The notes: generated from the letters alone by a model not told the origin. Counted from the stretch's first letter, positions 1 to 9,141 are shown. The stretch is 64,000 bases of DNA from WVZH01 sp034430425 (GCA_034430425.1 DAOUEK010000002.1:1-64000), one strand, 5' to 3'. Numbers and translations are program-made.

Positions 1-2
1 CC

Positions 3-1490
3 TTTCTGGGTGGGCACGTGGCGCAGCTCGAAAGCGTGTTTCCTACCGGGGAGCGTGCCCGTGATTTATTGGATCAGGTGATTCGCGAAGCAACGGAACA
101 CGAGAACATCACCATTCTCACCCAGGCCAGGCTGGTGCAGGCCAGCGGCTATGTGGGAGACTTTCAAGTTAGGGTGGTTCAGGATTCGCGCGGTGTTAGC
201 GATGAAAACGCGGACGCTGCCATGCGGGCCTGCGAAGAAACGATCCCCGATTCGTTCAACTACGGCCTGACGGAACGAAAATTGATCTACCGGGCCTATC
301 CCGGTTGTTACCCGTCCACGCCGGCCGTTGATTGGGAAAACTGCCAGGACGGGAAGCTCGAGGTAAAACTCGACGGCAAGTCATTGGTCTTGAAAAACGA
401 ACCTCGCACGATCGAACTCAACGTCGGTGCCATCGTCGTGGCGACAGGTTTTGACCTGTATGCGCCCAGGACAGGCGAGTACGGCTACGGCGAGCTGCCC
501 GAAGTGATTACGCTGCCGCAGTTAATCCGGCACCTTTCGCTGCTCGAGCAGGGAGAGGAATTCAGCTGGAACGGACGTCCGGTGCGCGATATGGCGCTGA
601 TTCATTGTGTCGGCAGCCGTCAAGTGGAAGGCGTGCACGAACCCCAGGCGGATGACAACATCAACAACTACTGCTCGCGTTATTGCTGTACGGCCTCGCT
701 GCACATGCTCGATGAAATTCAGGAACACTATCCGGATGTCAATATATTTGATCTCTACCAGGACATCCGCACGTACGGCCGCGGTCACGAAGTCTACTAC
801 CGCAAAACACTGGAGAACATGGTGCGCTTTGCCCGATACCGTGGAGAGGATATGCCCGCTGTGAAAGCAGCACCGGAAGGCGATACCCATCCTGTCTTGA
901 TCGAGATGACTGATTCACTCACCTGGGGCGAGATACTGGAGATCCCGGTCGACCTCGTCGTTCTGGCGGTTGGCATGATGCCAAGTAAGGTCGACGATCT
1001 GGTGCAGATGTTGAAGATTTCGAAGGGAACCGATCGCTTCCTGTTGGAGGTACATCCCAAACTGCGGCCGGTGGAAACGGCTGTGCCAGGTGTGGTATTG
1101 GCTGGAACGGCGCAGAGCCCGATGAACATCCAGGAAAGCTGCGCAGCGGCCAAAGCGGCGGCTTCGAAAGTTGCCGTTTTGCTGGGTAAAGGCAGCGTCA
1201 AACTTGAACCCTTCGTAGCAATTGTCAATCCGGAGCTTTGCACAGGCAGCGGCAAATGCGTTGAAATTTGCGCCTACGAAGATGCCATCGCGCTGGTGAC
1301 ATTCTCGGATAACGGGCGCGAGCGCAAAGTCGCCGTGGTAACACCTGCAAATTGTGCTGGCTGCGGCGCCTGCGTAAGCGTCTGTCCGGAAGGCGCGATC
1401 GACGTTCAGGGATGGACCTTGAAGCAGTATCAAGCGATGGTGCAGGCGATCGGCGCTGAGTACAAGACGCCGGAAGAGGTGGAAGTATGA
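3..1490 (+). CDS. HdrA/QmoB-like flavin and Fe-S electron-transfer subunit, 5' end outside the window
   Basis: The frame is open from base 3 and the first residues (GGHVAQLE) lie inside the FAD-binding segment of HdrA-type proteins, so the N-terminal part is lost to the window edge. The HdrA core block around CSRYCC is near residue 218, counting from the GTG at 18. Two ferredoxin clusters sit at the C-terminus. The one near residue 408 reads CTGSGKCVEIC, with serine replacing one ligand cysteine. The one near 446 (CAGCGACVSVC) is complete. The family passes electrons between flavin, Fe-S clusters and partner subunits in the cytoplasm. The stop overlaps the next start (ATGA), so it is translationally coupled to the downstream genes. 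The neighbouring HdrC-HdrE fusion suggests a Qmo-like quinone-linked complex; the electron donor is unknown. Confidence 0.85.
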   Translation, partial: FLGGHVAQLESVFPTGERARDLLDQVIREATEHENITILTQARLVQASGYVGDFQVRVVQDSRGVSDENADAAMRACEETIPDSFNYGLTERKLIYRAYPGCYPSTPAVDWENCQDGKLEVKLDGKSLVLKNEPRTIELNVGAIVVATGFDLYAPRTGEYGYGELPEVITLPQLIRHLSLLEQGEEFSWNGRPVRDMALIHCVGSRQVEGVHEPQADDNINNYCSRYCCTASLHMLDEIQEHYPDVNIFDLYQDIRTYGRGHEVYYRKTLENMVRFARYRGEDMPAVKAAPEGDTHPVLIEMTDSLTWGEILEIPVDLVVLAVGMMPSKVDDLVQMLKISKGTDRFLLEVHPKLRPVETAVPGVVLAGTAQSPMNIQESCAAAKAAASKVAVLLGKGSVKLEPFVAIVNPELCTGSGKCVEICAYEDAIALVTFSDNGRERKVAVVTPANCAGCGACVSVCPEGAIDVQGWTLKQYQAMVQAIGAEYKTPEEVEV

Positions 1491-1783
1491 GTGAAAAGGA
1501 AGATAAAAAAGCGCGCACGCAGATGTTGAAAGAACTACGTGAAAAACATGAGGCAAGCGTGGAAGAGACGCGCGAGCTTCTGAAAAGTCAACAGACTGTG
1601 CGGCGTACGATCCAAAAAGCGATTGCAGATGAACCCAAGACCATTCCTCAAACCGCCGAAGAAACCGGTTTGCCGGCGACGGATGTGCTCTGGCATTTGA
1701 TGGCCATGAAGAAATACGGATTGGTCGTTGAAAGTGATATGCAGGGTGATTACTACACTTACCAATTGGCGAAGGAGTCTTAA
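1487..1783 (+). CDS. Small winged-helix-like protein of the hdr/qmo-like cluster
   Basis: A 98-residue protein starting at an ATG that overlaps the stop of the upstream HdrA-like gene by 4 bp. Residues 1-45 are highly charged and probably helical. Residues 50-98 look like a small winged helix-turn-helix (IPQTAEETGLPATDVLWHL, then a KYGLVVE wing). It has no cysteines and no membrane segment. Two bases separate it from the next gene, so all three genes are probably one transcript. Its place between two redox subunits suggests an assembly or regulatory role in the complex, but the function is not known. Confidence 0.7.
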   Translation: MSEKEDKKARTQMLKELREKHEASVEETRELLKSQQTVRRTIQKAIADEPKTIPQTAEETGLPATDVLWHLMAMKKYGLVVESDMQGDYYTYQLAKES

Positions 1784-1785
1784 GC

Positions 1786-2952
1786 ATGAGTCAGCGCGTC
1801 GATCCAACGCTTCTTAAAGAGCTCAAGCAGTTCGGTGCCGTGGGAATCGAAAAATGTTTTAATTGTGGAAACTGCACGGCAATCTGTCCTTTAACAAGCG
1901 ACGACCATCTTTTCCCGCGAGACATGATCCGTTATGCACAACTGGGGTTGAAAGACCGCTTGCTGCAGAGCACCGATCCGTGGCTTTGCTATTACTGCGG
2001 CGACTGCACGCGGACTTGCCCTAAAGAAGCGGAGCCCGCCGAAACGATGATGGCCGTGCGGCGCTGGCAAACGGCGAAATACGATCAATCCGGGCACGGT
2101 GAAAAAATGTATACCTCTGAGCGAGAGGTCGGGAAGGCGGTCCTGCGCTATGCGCTGGTGCCGCTCGCGTTGTTGTTGATCTATCACATCATCTATTACA
2201 TCGTGAAGGGGTCTTCCAATATCATTACCGACCAGGTGGTTTTGAACAAATTTGCCCCGGTGATGTTGGTTTGGGCCGTTGTGCTCTTCCACTTCGCGCA
2301 GTTGGGGCTTCGTCTTTTCCGCAACGCAGCCAACATGTTCCGGCATGTCATGCGACTGGACGATGAGGGCCAACCGAAAATACCCATCGGGATTTACATT
2401 CAGGAACTCAAGAATTTCGTCCTGCATGTCTTAACCCAAAAACGCTGGCTCGATTGTGGTGAAGATCGAAGCCGCTGGTTGAAGCACTTGATCTTGATTA
2501 GTGGATATGCCTTGATGCTGATGTTGGTCGTTGGATTGTTATGGTGGTTCCAGACGGATGAACTCTATCCCATTTATCATCCACAGCGTTGGGTGGGCTA
2601 TCTGGCAACGATATTCCTGCTCATTGCTTCAGGTGAAGCCTTGATCGGGCGTATGCGCAAGCGTGAAGAAATTCACCGCTTTTCACACCCGACAGATTGG
2701 CTTTTCCCGAGTTTTATTTTTGTGGGCGCGGTGACCGGCATATTTGTGAATATTTTCCGCTATCTGTACTTGCCATGGCCGACCTATATCATCTATACCA
2801 TTCATGTCATGGCTATGATGGCGATGTTGGATACGGAAGTAGGTATCGGAAAGTGGACGCATCTGATCTATCGCCCGCTTGCCATGTATCTCGAAGCGGT
2901 GAAAGCCCGGGCAGCCGAACAACCCAGTCCGGCTGCAGTTCCGGCAGCTTGA
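1786..2952 (+). CDS. HdrC-HdrE fusion (QmoC-like) membrane Fe-S and cytochrome-b-like subunit
   Basis: This 388-residue protein has an N-terminal HdrC-like domain with two [4Fe-4S] motifs, CFNCGNCTAIC at 24-34 and CYYCGDCTRTC at 68-78. It is followed by a NarI/HdrE-like membrane domain with about five to six hydrophobic segments (roughly 114-137, 150-172, 230-252, 267-285 and 305-350). This is the arrangement of QmoC, which links cytoplasmic Fe-S clusters to membrane quinone. With the upstream HdrA-like subunit it could form a quinone- or menaquinone-linked disulfide or ferredoxin oxidoreductase. No sulfate-reduction genes (apr, sat, dsrAB) are in the window, so a role in sulfate respiration is not supported here. 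Confidence 0.85.
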   Translation: MSQRVDPTLLKELKQFGAVGIEKCFNCGNCTAICPLTSDDHLFPRDMIRYAQLGLKDRLLQSTDPWLCYYCGDCTRTCPKEAEPAETMMAVRRWQTAKYDQSGHGEKMYTSEREVGKAVLRYALVPLALLLIYHIIYYIVKGSSNIITDQVVLNKFAPVMLVWAVVLFHFAQLGLRLFRNAANMFRHVMRLDDEGQPKIPIGIYIQELKNFVLHVLTQKRWLDCGEDRSRWLKHLILISGYALMLMLVVGLLWWFQTDELYPIYHPQRWVGYLATIFLLIASGEALIGRMRKREEIHRFSHPTDWLFPSFIFVGAVTGIFVNIFRYLYLPWPTYIIYTIHVMAMMAMLDTEVGIGKWTHLIYRPLAMYLEAVKARAAEQPSPAAVPAA

Positions 2953-2985
2953 ACCGAGAGAAAAAAATCGATCAGGAGGTTATCA

Positions 2986-3348
2986 ATGAGTGAAAAGATG
3001 GTGGTTGTGTGCAACCATGCCGATCCGCCGCATGTAATGCCGACTCTGATAATGGGGGCGTCAGGCGTGGCGTTGGACAACGAAGTGATCTTGTTCTTCT
3101 GCCCCGGTGGTGCACAGGCGTTACTCAAGGGCGAATTGGAGAAGATCGGTACGCCCAAGGGGCTGCCAAATCCGGTCGAGTTGTTTGACACCATACTCGA
3201 TCAGGGTGGCGAGATTATCCTGTGCGAATTGGCGCTCGAGAATAAGGGCATCGATCCAAAAGATCTGCGCGACGAGCGCATCGTGATTAAGAATGCCCCA
3301 TCATTCTTGATGGACGCAGAGGGAGCAAGTATGACTCTGACCTTCTGA
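2986..3348 (+). CDS. DsrE/DsrF-like sulfur-relay family protein
   Basis: A 120-residue single-domain protein with the DsrE-like alpha/beta pattern (MVVVCNHADPPHV near the N-terminus, GGEIILCELALE near residue 75). Cysteines at the family's usual strand ends are present. An AGGAGG-type ribosome site lies just before the ATG. Family members carry persulfides or act as peroxiredoxin-like partners and are often found beside hdr-like operons, which fits its position after the HdrC-HdrE fusion. The precise substrate is unknown. A rho-independent terminator follows about 105 bp downstream. Confidence 0.75.
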   Translation: MSEKMVVVCNHADPPHVMPTLIMGASGVALDNEVILFFCPGGAQALLKGELEKIGTPKGLPNPVELFDTILDQGGEIILCELALENKGIDPKDLRDERIVIKNAPSFLMDAEGASMTLTF

Positions 3349-3454
3349 GTCAATGAAGTTCACTGATTGGTGACATCGATTCGTTCCTGCGACCATCTGC
3401 TCAAACACCCCCGTAGCATTTCGTTTGCAGGATGCGGTGTCAATAATCGAATTA

Positions 3455-3485
3455 CCTGGCCGGACTGCTCCGGCCAGGTTTATCT
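3455..3485. terminator. Strong terminator between the converging qmo-like cluster and LysR gene
   Basis: A perfect 9-bp stem (CCTGGCCGG / CCGGCCAGG, 3455-3463 and 3470-3478) with a 6-base loop (ACTGCT) is followed by TTTATCT. It lies between two convergent genes and probably ends the plus-strand transcript. Confidence 0.85.
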
Positions 3486-3494
3486 AAATCCGAG

Positions 3495-4418
3495 TTAGGA
3501 TTCGGCAATACGCAATAAATCACGATTTGTTGGATCGTGTACGAATGCCCAGAAAGATTCCATGGCGCGATTTGGGGGATGGAGTTTGCTGCGGATCATA
3601 TATACCCTGCGGTGTAAATCGAAACCCTTTACGGGTATTTGTACAATGGTTCCGAGTTCGAGTGCCCATTGTGCAGCCGTACGGGAAACGAATGCCAGGC
3701 CAAAACCTTTTTCAACGGTTTTGACGATGGCTTCATCGTTGCCTACTTCAAGAATGACGTTCAATTCTCCGGGATCGATGTCGTGCCTGCCGAGCTCGGT
3801 TAGCAGCTCTCTGCGGTTGCCCGAGTCAGGCTCGCGCATGATGAAGGGTACGCCGAGAAATTCGGATGGGTCGATCGAGTCCATCGCCGTCCATGGCTGT
3901 TTGGCAGGGCTGATGAGAATGATGTGGTCGGAGAAAAATTCTTGACAGTCCAGATCGTCACCACACGCATCGAAGCTGACGACACCCAAATCGGCTTCCT
4001 GTTCGAGCAGTGTAGAGACGACGTTTGTGCGTCCGCAGCGATGGATGAAAACGTGCACACCCGGATGGCGCTTGATAAAACGGCCGGCGAATTGGGGCAA
4101 GATGTATTTTCCCGTCGTCGTACTGCAGGTGATGCGCAATGATCCGATGACTTGGTCCTCCATGGAATGCATCATCTGCTGTACACCCATTGCTTCGCGC
4201 AGTAGTTTTCTTGCATGTGGCACGAGCAGGCGTCCTGCCTCGGTGAGCACGATTTCGTTGCCGGAACGTTTGAAGAGCGGGCTGCCGAATTCTTCTTCCA
4301 GCTTTTTGATATGGTGGCTGACCGTCGGTTGGCTGAGGTGCAAACGTTGTGCCGCTTCGGAAAAACTGAGCGTTTCTGCCGCATGCAGGAACATTTGCAG
4401 CCGGGCTAGATCGATCAT
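3495..4418 (-). CDS. LysR-family transcriptional regulator
   Basis: This 307-residue protein has the canonical N-terminal winged helix-turn-helix (residues 1-62, including LHLSQPTVSHHIKKLEEEFG) and a C-terminal periplasmic-binding-protein-like effector domain (about 90-295). It resembles the CysB/CbbR branch. An effector cannot be named. It sits alone, convergent with the DsrE gene and downstream of a metallo-beta-lactamase gene on the same strand. A -10-like TATAAT and a 12-bp palindrome lie just upstream of its start, which may be its own operator. Confidence 0.9.
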   Translation of the reverse strand: MIDLARLQMFLHAAETLSFSEAAQRLHLSQPTVSHHIKKLEEEFGSPLFKRSGNEIVLTEAGRLLVPHARKLLREAMGVQQMMHSMEDQVIGSLRITCSTTTGKYILPQFAGRFIKRHPGVHVFIHRCGRTNVVSTLLEQEADLGVVSFDACGDDLDCQEFFSDHIILISPAKQPWTAMDSIDPSEFLGVPFIMREPDSGNRRELLTELGRHDIDPGELNVILEVGNDEAIVKTVEKGFGLAFVSRTAAQWALELGTIVQIPVKGFDLHRRVYMIRSKLHPPNRAMESFWAFVHDPTNRDLLRIAES

Positions 4419-4458
4419 CTTGGTGGAATTCTCCTTCTTGTCACGTACCGCTCAGGTC

Positions 4459-4499
4459 ATTATAAAATGATGGGCGCTTGAGATCTTCGTTCGCGAACG
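4459..4499 (-). promoter_or_regulatory. Putative LysR gene promoter with adjoining palindrome
   Basis: On the minus strand a TATAAT (plus bases 4459-4464) lies about 40 bp before the LysR start. A weak -35 (AAGATC, 4482-4487) is at 17-bp spacing. Immediately upstream is the perfect palindrome CGTTCGCGAACG (4488-4499), well placed for an activator or autoregulator. Confidence 0.45.
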
Positions 4500-4527
4500 C
4501 TTCTTCGAATCCTAAATTAATTCTAAT

Positions 4528-5481
4528 CTATTCTGGCTCGATAATGATCACGCTTCCGGCCCCGCCCTGGATGAAATTCTCAGCGTATTCATCCTTGAAC
4601 ATCGCGATGGCACGATCGCCGGTGCAGTGACTCGGCGCCACTTTTTCAACGCCCATCTGGCGAAAGGCAGCGATGATAGCTTCGATTTCTGCCGCACTTT
4701 TATCTCGCAGGTGGAATCCTCCCATAACCAGGTGGACAGGATCGCCGTACAGTGTTTTTGCTTCCTGAACCATTTCCGCCACTCCGGGGTGTGCGCAGCC
4801 AGTAATGACGACGAGCCCCTTCGCCGTTTTGATGACCAGCGCTTGTTCGGGGATACCCGAATTCATCTGCCCTGTTGTGAAGAAATCGTCCGTAATAGCC
4901 TGTGCCTCTGAAACTTCAACAACGTCCGTCATCTGGGAGATGCGCTGTTTAACGCTATCCGGAAAGGAGGAAAGGAGAAATACCGTCGGCTGGATCTCCA
5001 AATTCAGCAATCCTTCCAGTCCACCGATATGATCGTTGTGGATGTGGGAGATGACAATACGCTCAATGGTGGTTGGATCGAATGCCAGGACTTGCATATT
5101 TCCAAGCAGCGTCGGTGAATCGCCGCCGGTGTCGAACAGCGTTACGCGGTCTTTGTACTCTACAAACGCGGAGAAACCCCATGCAATCTGAGTACCGCTG
5201 TTGTATTGGTAGTTATCGTATACGGTCGTGATGACCAGTCGATCCATTTTGGAGTCATCCGATGTAGCCATATCGTTCCTTTCTGTGGGTTGAAATGCAG
5301 TTGGCGTTGGGTTGAAATCCGTCACTGCATTTTGACCGGGAGAATAGATTGGTTCGATTTCGATTGTGGAAGGGTTTTCCGCCTGATCCGGCGACGCCAG
5401 GTTTGGTGTCGGCGGGATGCCACCTTCACAGGCGCATAATACCAGGATGACCACTGTATATTTAATGAAGATGCGGATCAT
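4528..5481 (-). CDS. Metallo-beta-lactamase-fold lipoprotein (COG1237-like)
   Basis: A 317-residue protein beginning with a short hydrophobic signal ending in a lipobox-like LCAC at 16-19, then a Pro/Thr-rich linker to about residue 72, so it is probably an exported lipoprotein. The catalytic domain has the metal-binding SHIHNDHIGG motif (about 145-154), GCAHPG (about 228) and a final SHCTGD. This pattern fits the subgroup related to dihydropterin/ribofuranosyl-aminobenzene-phosphate synthases, but substrates in this subgroup vary and none can be assigned. It is monocistronic or leads into LysR; the ATPase gene lies upstream on the same strand. Confidence 0.8.
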   Translation of the reverse strand: MIRIFIKYTVVILVLCACEGGIPPTPNLASPDQAENPSTIEIEPIYSPGQNAVTDFNPTPTAFQPTERNDMATSDDSKMDRLVITTVYDNYQYNSGTQIAWGFSAFVEYKDRVTLFDTGGDSPTLLGNMQVLAFDPTTIERIVISHIHNDHIGGLEGLLNLEIQPTVFLLSSFPDSVKQRISQMTDVVEVSEAQAITDDFFTTGQMNSGIPEQALVIKTAKGLVVITGCAHPGVAEMVQEAKTLYGDPVHLVMGGFHLRDKSAAEIEAIIAAFRQMGVEKVAPSHCTGDRAIAMFKDEYAENFIQGGAGSVIIIEPE

Positions 5482-5535
5482 GTTTCAACCTGTTAGCGGG
5501 TATGATGATTTTCACTTATCATTTTGTTGATGGTG

Positions 5536-6438
5536 CTACGAGTGATCTTTAACCGTTTTCTCCAAGACTGCAACGATGTCGTCCGCTTTTTGCGACAACT
5601 CTTTTCCATCGAATGGGATGCCCTTCAGCCAGGAAGTGGTCACCGCGGGATCGTCATCTATACTTCCAATGGTCTCAACGCCCCCGTCGAGAAGTTTACC
5701 GCGAATGTACTCTTCCATTTCTGAGTCTCTTATCCGATTCAAAATGGCCAAGACATCGCAAATCTTGGTTTCTTTGAACAGCTTTACGGCGAGTTGAGCC
5801 AATTCCTGGCTTTCAAGATGTTCGGTTGCAGGAGGGGTTCCGGCTTTCAGTAGTTCAACCATTTTCTTCATATGAATCGCCATTTGGATGGCGGCATGGG
5901 TGGGATCAACGACAGTAAGAACCCAATCGAGACTGGTTATTGCCCCTCTGGCGGAATCTTCAAAGCCTGCCTTGAAATCCACCATGGTCACAGGCATTTT
6001 GCCATCGTGCAATATACGAACATCACGGGCAATTTTATTGATCGGACCATCGCATCCCGCGCCTGGCCCCAAATCACCGATTTTACCCGCTGCAAGCATC
6101 ATGATGCCATCTTGATTTTGAACGTAGTATTCATCGGGGATCTGTTCGAGGTCGAGTTCGGCATTGGGCAGGGGAGTGGGGTCGTCAACCGGACAAGTCA
6201 CTAAACCACCACTGAAGACCATCCCGCCAAAGAAATCAATCAAGGACCTGGGTGGACTTGGAAGACCGAGTATCTTGTTGAAACCAACGTTTGTCGAGTC
6301 GGCATCCAGTATGCATACTTCATAATCGCGCCGTCGAAGCGCTTTTGCGATCAATAACGTTACGGTGCTTTTCCCGGCCCCACCTTTTCCAACCATTCCA
6401 ATTCGCTTTTCGACCAACGGTTTTTCCCTGTCAGGCAT
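5536..6438 (-). CDS. CooC/MinD-like P-loop ATPase (CODH nickel-insertion accessory type)
   Basis: The start is placed at an ATG preceded by AAGGAGA at 8 bases rather than at the longer open frame. The protein is about 300 residues. The deviant Walker A is GKGGAGKST near residues 17-25. A DADSTNVGF switch region and VDFKAGFEDSARG follow. CooC-type ATPases insert nickel into carbon monoxide dehydrogenase, and MinD-type relatives serve other metallocentres. No cooS/acsA lies in the window, so the client is inferred from the Wood-Ljungdahl setting. About 115 bases separate it from the deformylase gene upstream. Confidence 0.8.
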   Translation of the reverse strand: MPDREKPLVEKRIGMVGKGGAGKSTVTLLIAKALRRRDYEVCILDADSTNVGFNKILGLPSPPRSLIDFFGGMVFSGGLVTCPVDDPTPLPNAELDLEQIPDEYYVQNQDGIMMLAAGKIGDLGPGAGCDGPINKIARDVRILHDGKMPVTMVDFKAGFEDSARGAITSLDWVLTVVDPTHAAIQMAIHMKKMVELLKAGTPPATEHLESQELAQLAVKLFKETKICDVLAILNRIRDSEMEEYIRGKLLDGGVETIGSIDDDPAVTTSWLKGIPFDGKELSQKADDIVAVLEKTVKDHS

Positions 6439-6553
6439 TCCGATTCTCCTTGATGGATTGTGGTATCGCAAAGCGGATGTCGATCGAATCTCGTCTATCA
6501 ACATCGCTCAGTTTGCTTTGGAAGGTGTTAGTCTGCTGGTTTCTCAGGCATTG

Positions 6554-7171
6554 TCACAGCACTCGCATGCCCTCGATGATTCGGTAGGAATTATTTTCGA
6601 GAGTCATCTGACGATCATCTTTGGGCAGGTACTCGGAAAAAGGAACGCGAATATGTTTGCCATTTGAATCCTTCTCGATGCGATACAAATCATCGATATC
6701 TTCGATGCGATCGATAAAGAGTACGCCATCCAGGTGATCGATCTCGTGATGGACTACGACTGCGTCAAAGCCTGTAAATACTCGATCGAATGGTTCCCCT
6801 TGATCGTCAAGGCCCGAAACACGTAAGTAATGCGGCCGAATCGTTTCTCCAAACAGGCCGGGGAAGCTGAGACAACCGTCGAAATCCCGGATTTCTTGTT
6901 TTGCTTCCTGGATCACAGGGTTAACCAGGGTTGTAAATATTTTGCCAGATGTTTTTGATGGGTTGGAAGAATCCAGCTGGACGATCACGACTCGAAAATG
7001 AGCGTCGATCTGGGGGGCAGCCAGTCCTATGCCGTTCGGATGGGCACCCAGGGTATCCTTGAGGTCACGAATCAACCGCTTCACCTTGCGGTTCATGGTA
7101 TCGACCGGCATACTTTTGCGCCGTAGCACGTTTTCTTTTTCGGGATATAGAACGATGTCTTTGATTGCCAA
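6554..7171 (-). CDS. def: Peptide deformylase
   Basis: This 205-residue protein shows all three family motifs: GIGLAAPQ (about 48-55), the metal-ligand segment DGCLSFPG (about 98-105; the usual EGCLS has Asp) and HEIDHLDG (about 141-148). It removes the formyl group from nascent N-terminal methionine in the cytoplasm. The C-terminus is about 20-30 residues longer than in E. coli. It lies 60 bp after the radical SAM gene on the same strand. Confidence 0.95.
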   Translation of the reverse strand: MAIKDIVLYPEKENVLRRKSMPVDTMNRKVKRLIRDLKDTLGAHPNGIGLAAPQIDAHFRVVIVQLDSSNPSKTSGKIFTTLVNPVIQEAKQEIRDFDGCLSFPGLFGETIRPHYLRVSGLDDQGEPFDRVFTGFDAVVVHHEIDHLDGVLFIDRIEDIDDLYRIEKDSNGKHIRVPFSEYLPKDDRQMTLENNSYRIIEGMRVL

Positions 7172-7231
7172 GGTTTCTCAGTCCTTTGGGTCTACTCTGA
7201 TAAAGGGAGGTTAAATATCGGATGATCGTAA

Positions 7232-8227
7232 TTAATAAATCCCCTTGATTTGTGCTCGTTTGCGAGGTTTGCTGTTTGTATTATCCGGGTAATACGAATC
7301 AATGGAGCACCAGAAACGGACGCCATGCCGTTTGACGATTTGGATCTGTCCGCTCGCTGCGATTTGATCGAACGTTTGCCGGGCGGTTTTTGGCTCCCAC
7401 TGCGCCAACGTCCGTTTGACCTCATCTTCGCGCATTGGATGTCGTCGAACGATGGTGAGGATGGCATCCAGGGAGTTGGTCTCGGCGCCGCGCTCATACT
7501 TCCCTTCGGTTGGATGGACCACTTTTGCGATATCACCGAGAATCGCCATCGCGCGTAGAACGCCTTCTTCGCTGGCGGGCTGCACCCAGGTTTCAGCAGG
7601 TGGTCTTGAAGGGACGTTCAGGTGGATGCAATCGGGTTCAATTTTCCGCAAGGCAGAAGCGAGATCGGTTAACGCTTCCTCTGTATCGTTAATATTGTCG
7701 ATCAACATCACTTCAGGCCACAAAATCCCTTCATATTCCTGCCCAAAATCGATCAAGCCCTGCAGATGAAGATCGAAGGGAATTCGTGCATGCGGCCGGT
7801 TGACTTTGCGGTACAGCGCTGCGGAGCCCGCATCCAAACTGGGAAGCACGGCATCCGCGGCGAGCAGTTCCTGACGTACGGCGGGCATGTGCAATAATGT
7901 GCCGTTGGTGATCACGGCCACAGGGATATCGCTGAGGGCTTTCAGCTCTCGGATCATCCGGCCCAGACCTGCGTTCAGCAGTGGTTCACCGGATCCAACG
8001 AAGGTCACCCAATCGATGTCCGCATGATAGTGCTCGTCCAGGAAATGGGACACTTGCTCCAGGATCAACTCCGGGGCGATATATTCTTTTCGCTGATTGA
8101 CTACCGGCCGAGTTCGACCGAGCTGGCAGTAGATGCAATTCCAATTGCAGGTCTTCAAAGGAATTGGATCAATGCCGAGCGATTGGCCTAATCTTCGCGA
8201 GGGGACGGGGCCAAACACGTATTTCAA
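7232..8227 (-). CDS. Radical SAM protein, COG0731 (wyosine-synthetase-like) family
   Basis: A 331-residue protein opening with FGPVPSRRLGQSLGID, typical of COG0731, and carrying a radical SAM cluster motif with Cys27, Cys31 and Cys34 (CNWNCIYC). The SAM-binding GSGEP follows at about 85. The C-terminal 90 residues look like a small winged helix. The family is named after tRNA wyosine synthesis, but bacterial members are not known to make wyosine and their substrate is unassigned. It is divergent from the XRE-cupin regulator across a 193-bp spacer. Confidence 0.85.
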   Translation of the reverse strand: MKYVFGPVPSRRLGQSLGIDPIPLKTCNWNCIYCQLGRTRPVVNQRKEYIAPELILEQVSHFLDEHYHADIDWVTFVGSGEPLLNAGLGRMIRELKALSDIPVAVITNGTLLHMPAVRQELLAADAVLPSLDAGSAALYRKVNRPHARIPFDLHLQGLIDFGQEYEGILWPEVMLIDNINDTEEALTDLASALRKIEPDCIHLNVPSRPPAETWVQPASEEGVLRAMAILGDIAKVVHPTEGKYERGAETNSLDAILTIVRRHPMREDEVKRTLAQWEPKTARQTFDQIAASGQIQIVKRHGVRFWCSIDSYYPDNTNSKPRKRAQIKGIY

Positions 8228-8420
8228 CGCTGCATCCGCTCCTTAATACATGCCGGATGGGAAGATTTCTTTGTCAGTTGAACGGTATCACCAAATTGAT
8301 AGCACGTCAACAGAAAGGTGACAAACGTACAACTTAAATAGGAAATTGTCATGTTAATGGCATCAATGGACTGATATAAGGTATATTCATATGTCCGGGC
8401 ACCTGAATTGGGAGTGATGA

Positions 8421-9050
8421 TTGGCGATGAATGACCATCAATCCTTCGATGTCGGCACTCGTATTCGAGAGATTCGAGAAGAGCGGCGCTTATCCCTACG
8501 AGCCTTAGCAGAACGATGCGGACTTTCCGTGAACGCAATCAGCCGCATTGAGCGCGGGGAGAGTTCTCCAACGGTTTCCTCGCTGCTTTTGCTTGCGGCG
8601 GGATTCGATATTCACATCCGGGATTTCTTCGAGACGGGTCCGGAGCAATCTACAATCCTGGTTCGTAAAAATACTCGACTTCAATCCAGCGGCGATGGTG
8701 CCCAAATGGAAAGTCTTGGTGTCGGATTGCCCGGCCAGATTCTCGAGCCGTTTCTAATGACCATCGAGTCTGGCGCATTGGGTGTAGAAAAACCTTGTGA
8801 ACATGCAGGGGAAGAGTTCGTGCATTGCATCGAGGGGGAGATCGAGTATCAAGTCGGCGAACAGTGGTACCAGCTGGAGGCGGGCGACAGTCTTCTCTTT
8901 CTGGCGAGTCAAGCACACATGTGCCGAAACACAAGTCGCCAAACAGCGGTTATCCTGGTCGTACTTGCTTCCACCGATCAGGATGTCGGTCTCTCTCACC
9001 AGCAGCATCTGATGACGATTGGCGGCCGGATTTCTGAGGAGCCGTCATAA
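8421..9050 (+). CDS. XRE-family regulator with C-terminal cupin
   Basis: A 209-residue protein with a lambda-repressor-like helix-turn-helix at about 12-66 (LRALAERCGLSVNAISRIER) and a cupin domain at about 120-190 containing HAGEEFVHCIEGEIEY. The start may be the TTG at 8421, six bases after GGAG, or the ATG six bases later. Cupin-XRE regulators sense small ligands, often amines, sulfur compounds or organic acids. It precedes the NifX/ATPase cluster by 91 bp in the same direction and may control it. Confidence 0.88.
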   Translation: MAMNDHQSFDVGTRIREIREERRLSLRALAERCGLSVNAISRIERGESSPTVSSLLLLAAGFDIHIRDFFETGPEQSTILVRKNTRLQSSGDGAQMESLGVGLPGQILEPFLMTIESGALGVEKPCEHAGEEFVHCIEGEIEYQVGEQWYQLEAGDSLLFLASQAHMCRNTSRQTAVILVVLASTDQDVGLSHQQHLMTIGGRISEEPS

Positions 9051-9141
9051 TCGATGGTACTGCAATAGCCGTAATGAAAAGTGATCCGGTGATGTGCGTG
9101 GAATAGATGCCATCGCCAACTTGACAGAATAGGAGTATCAG

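Noticed and set aside
1..3348. Dissimilatory sulfate-reduction locus
   Set aside because: The QmoC-like fusion and DsrE protein alone do not support it; apr, sat and dsrAB are not in the window.
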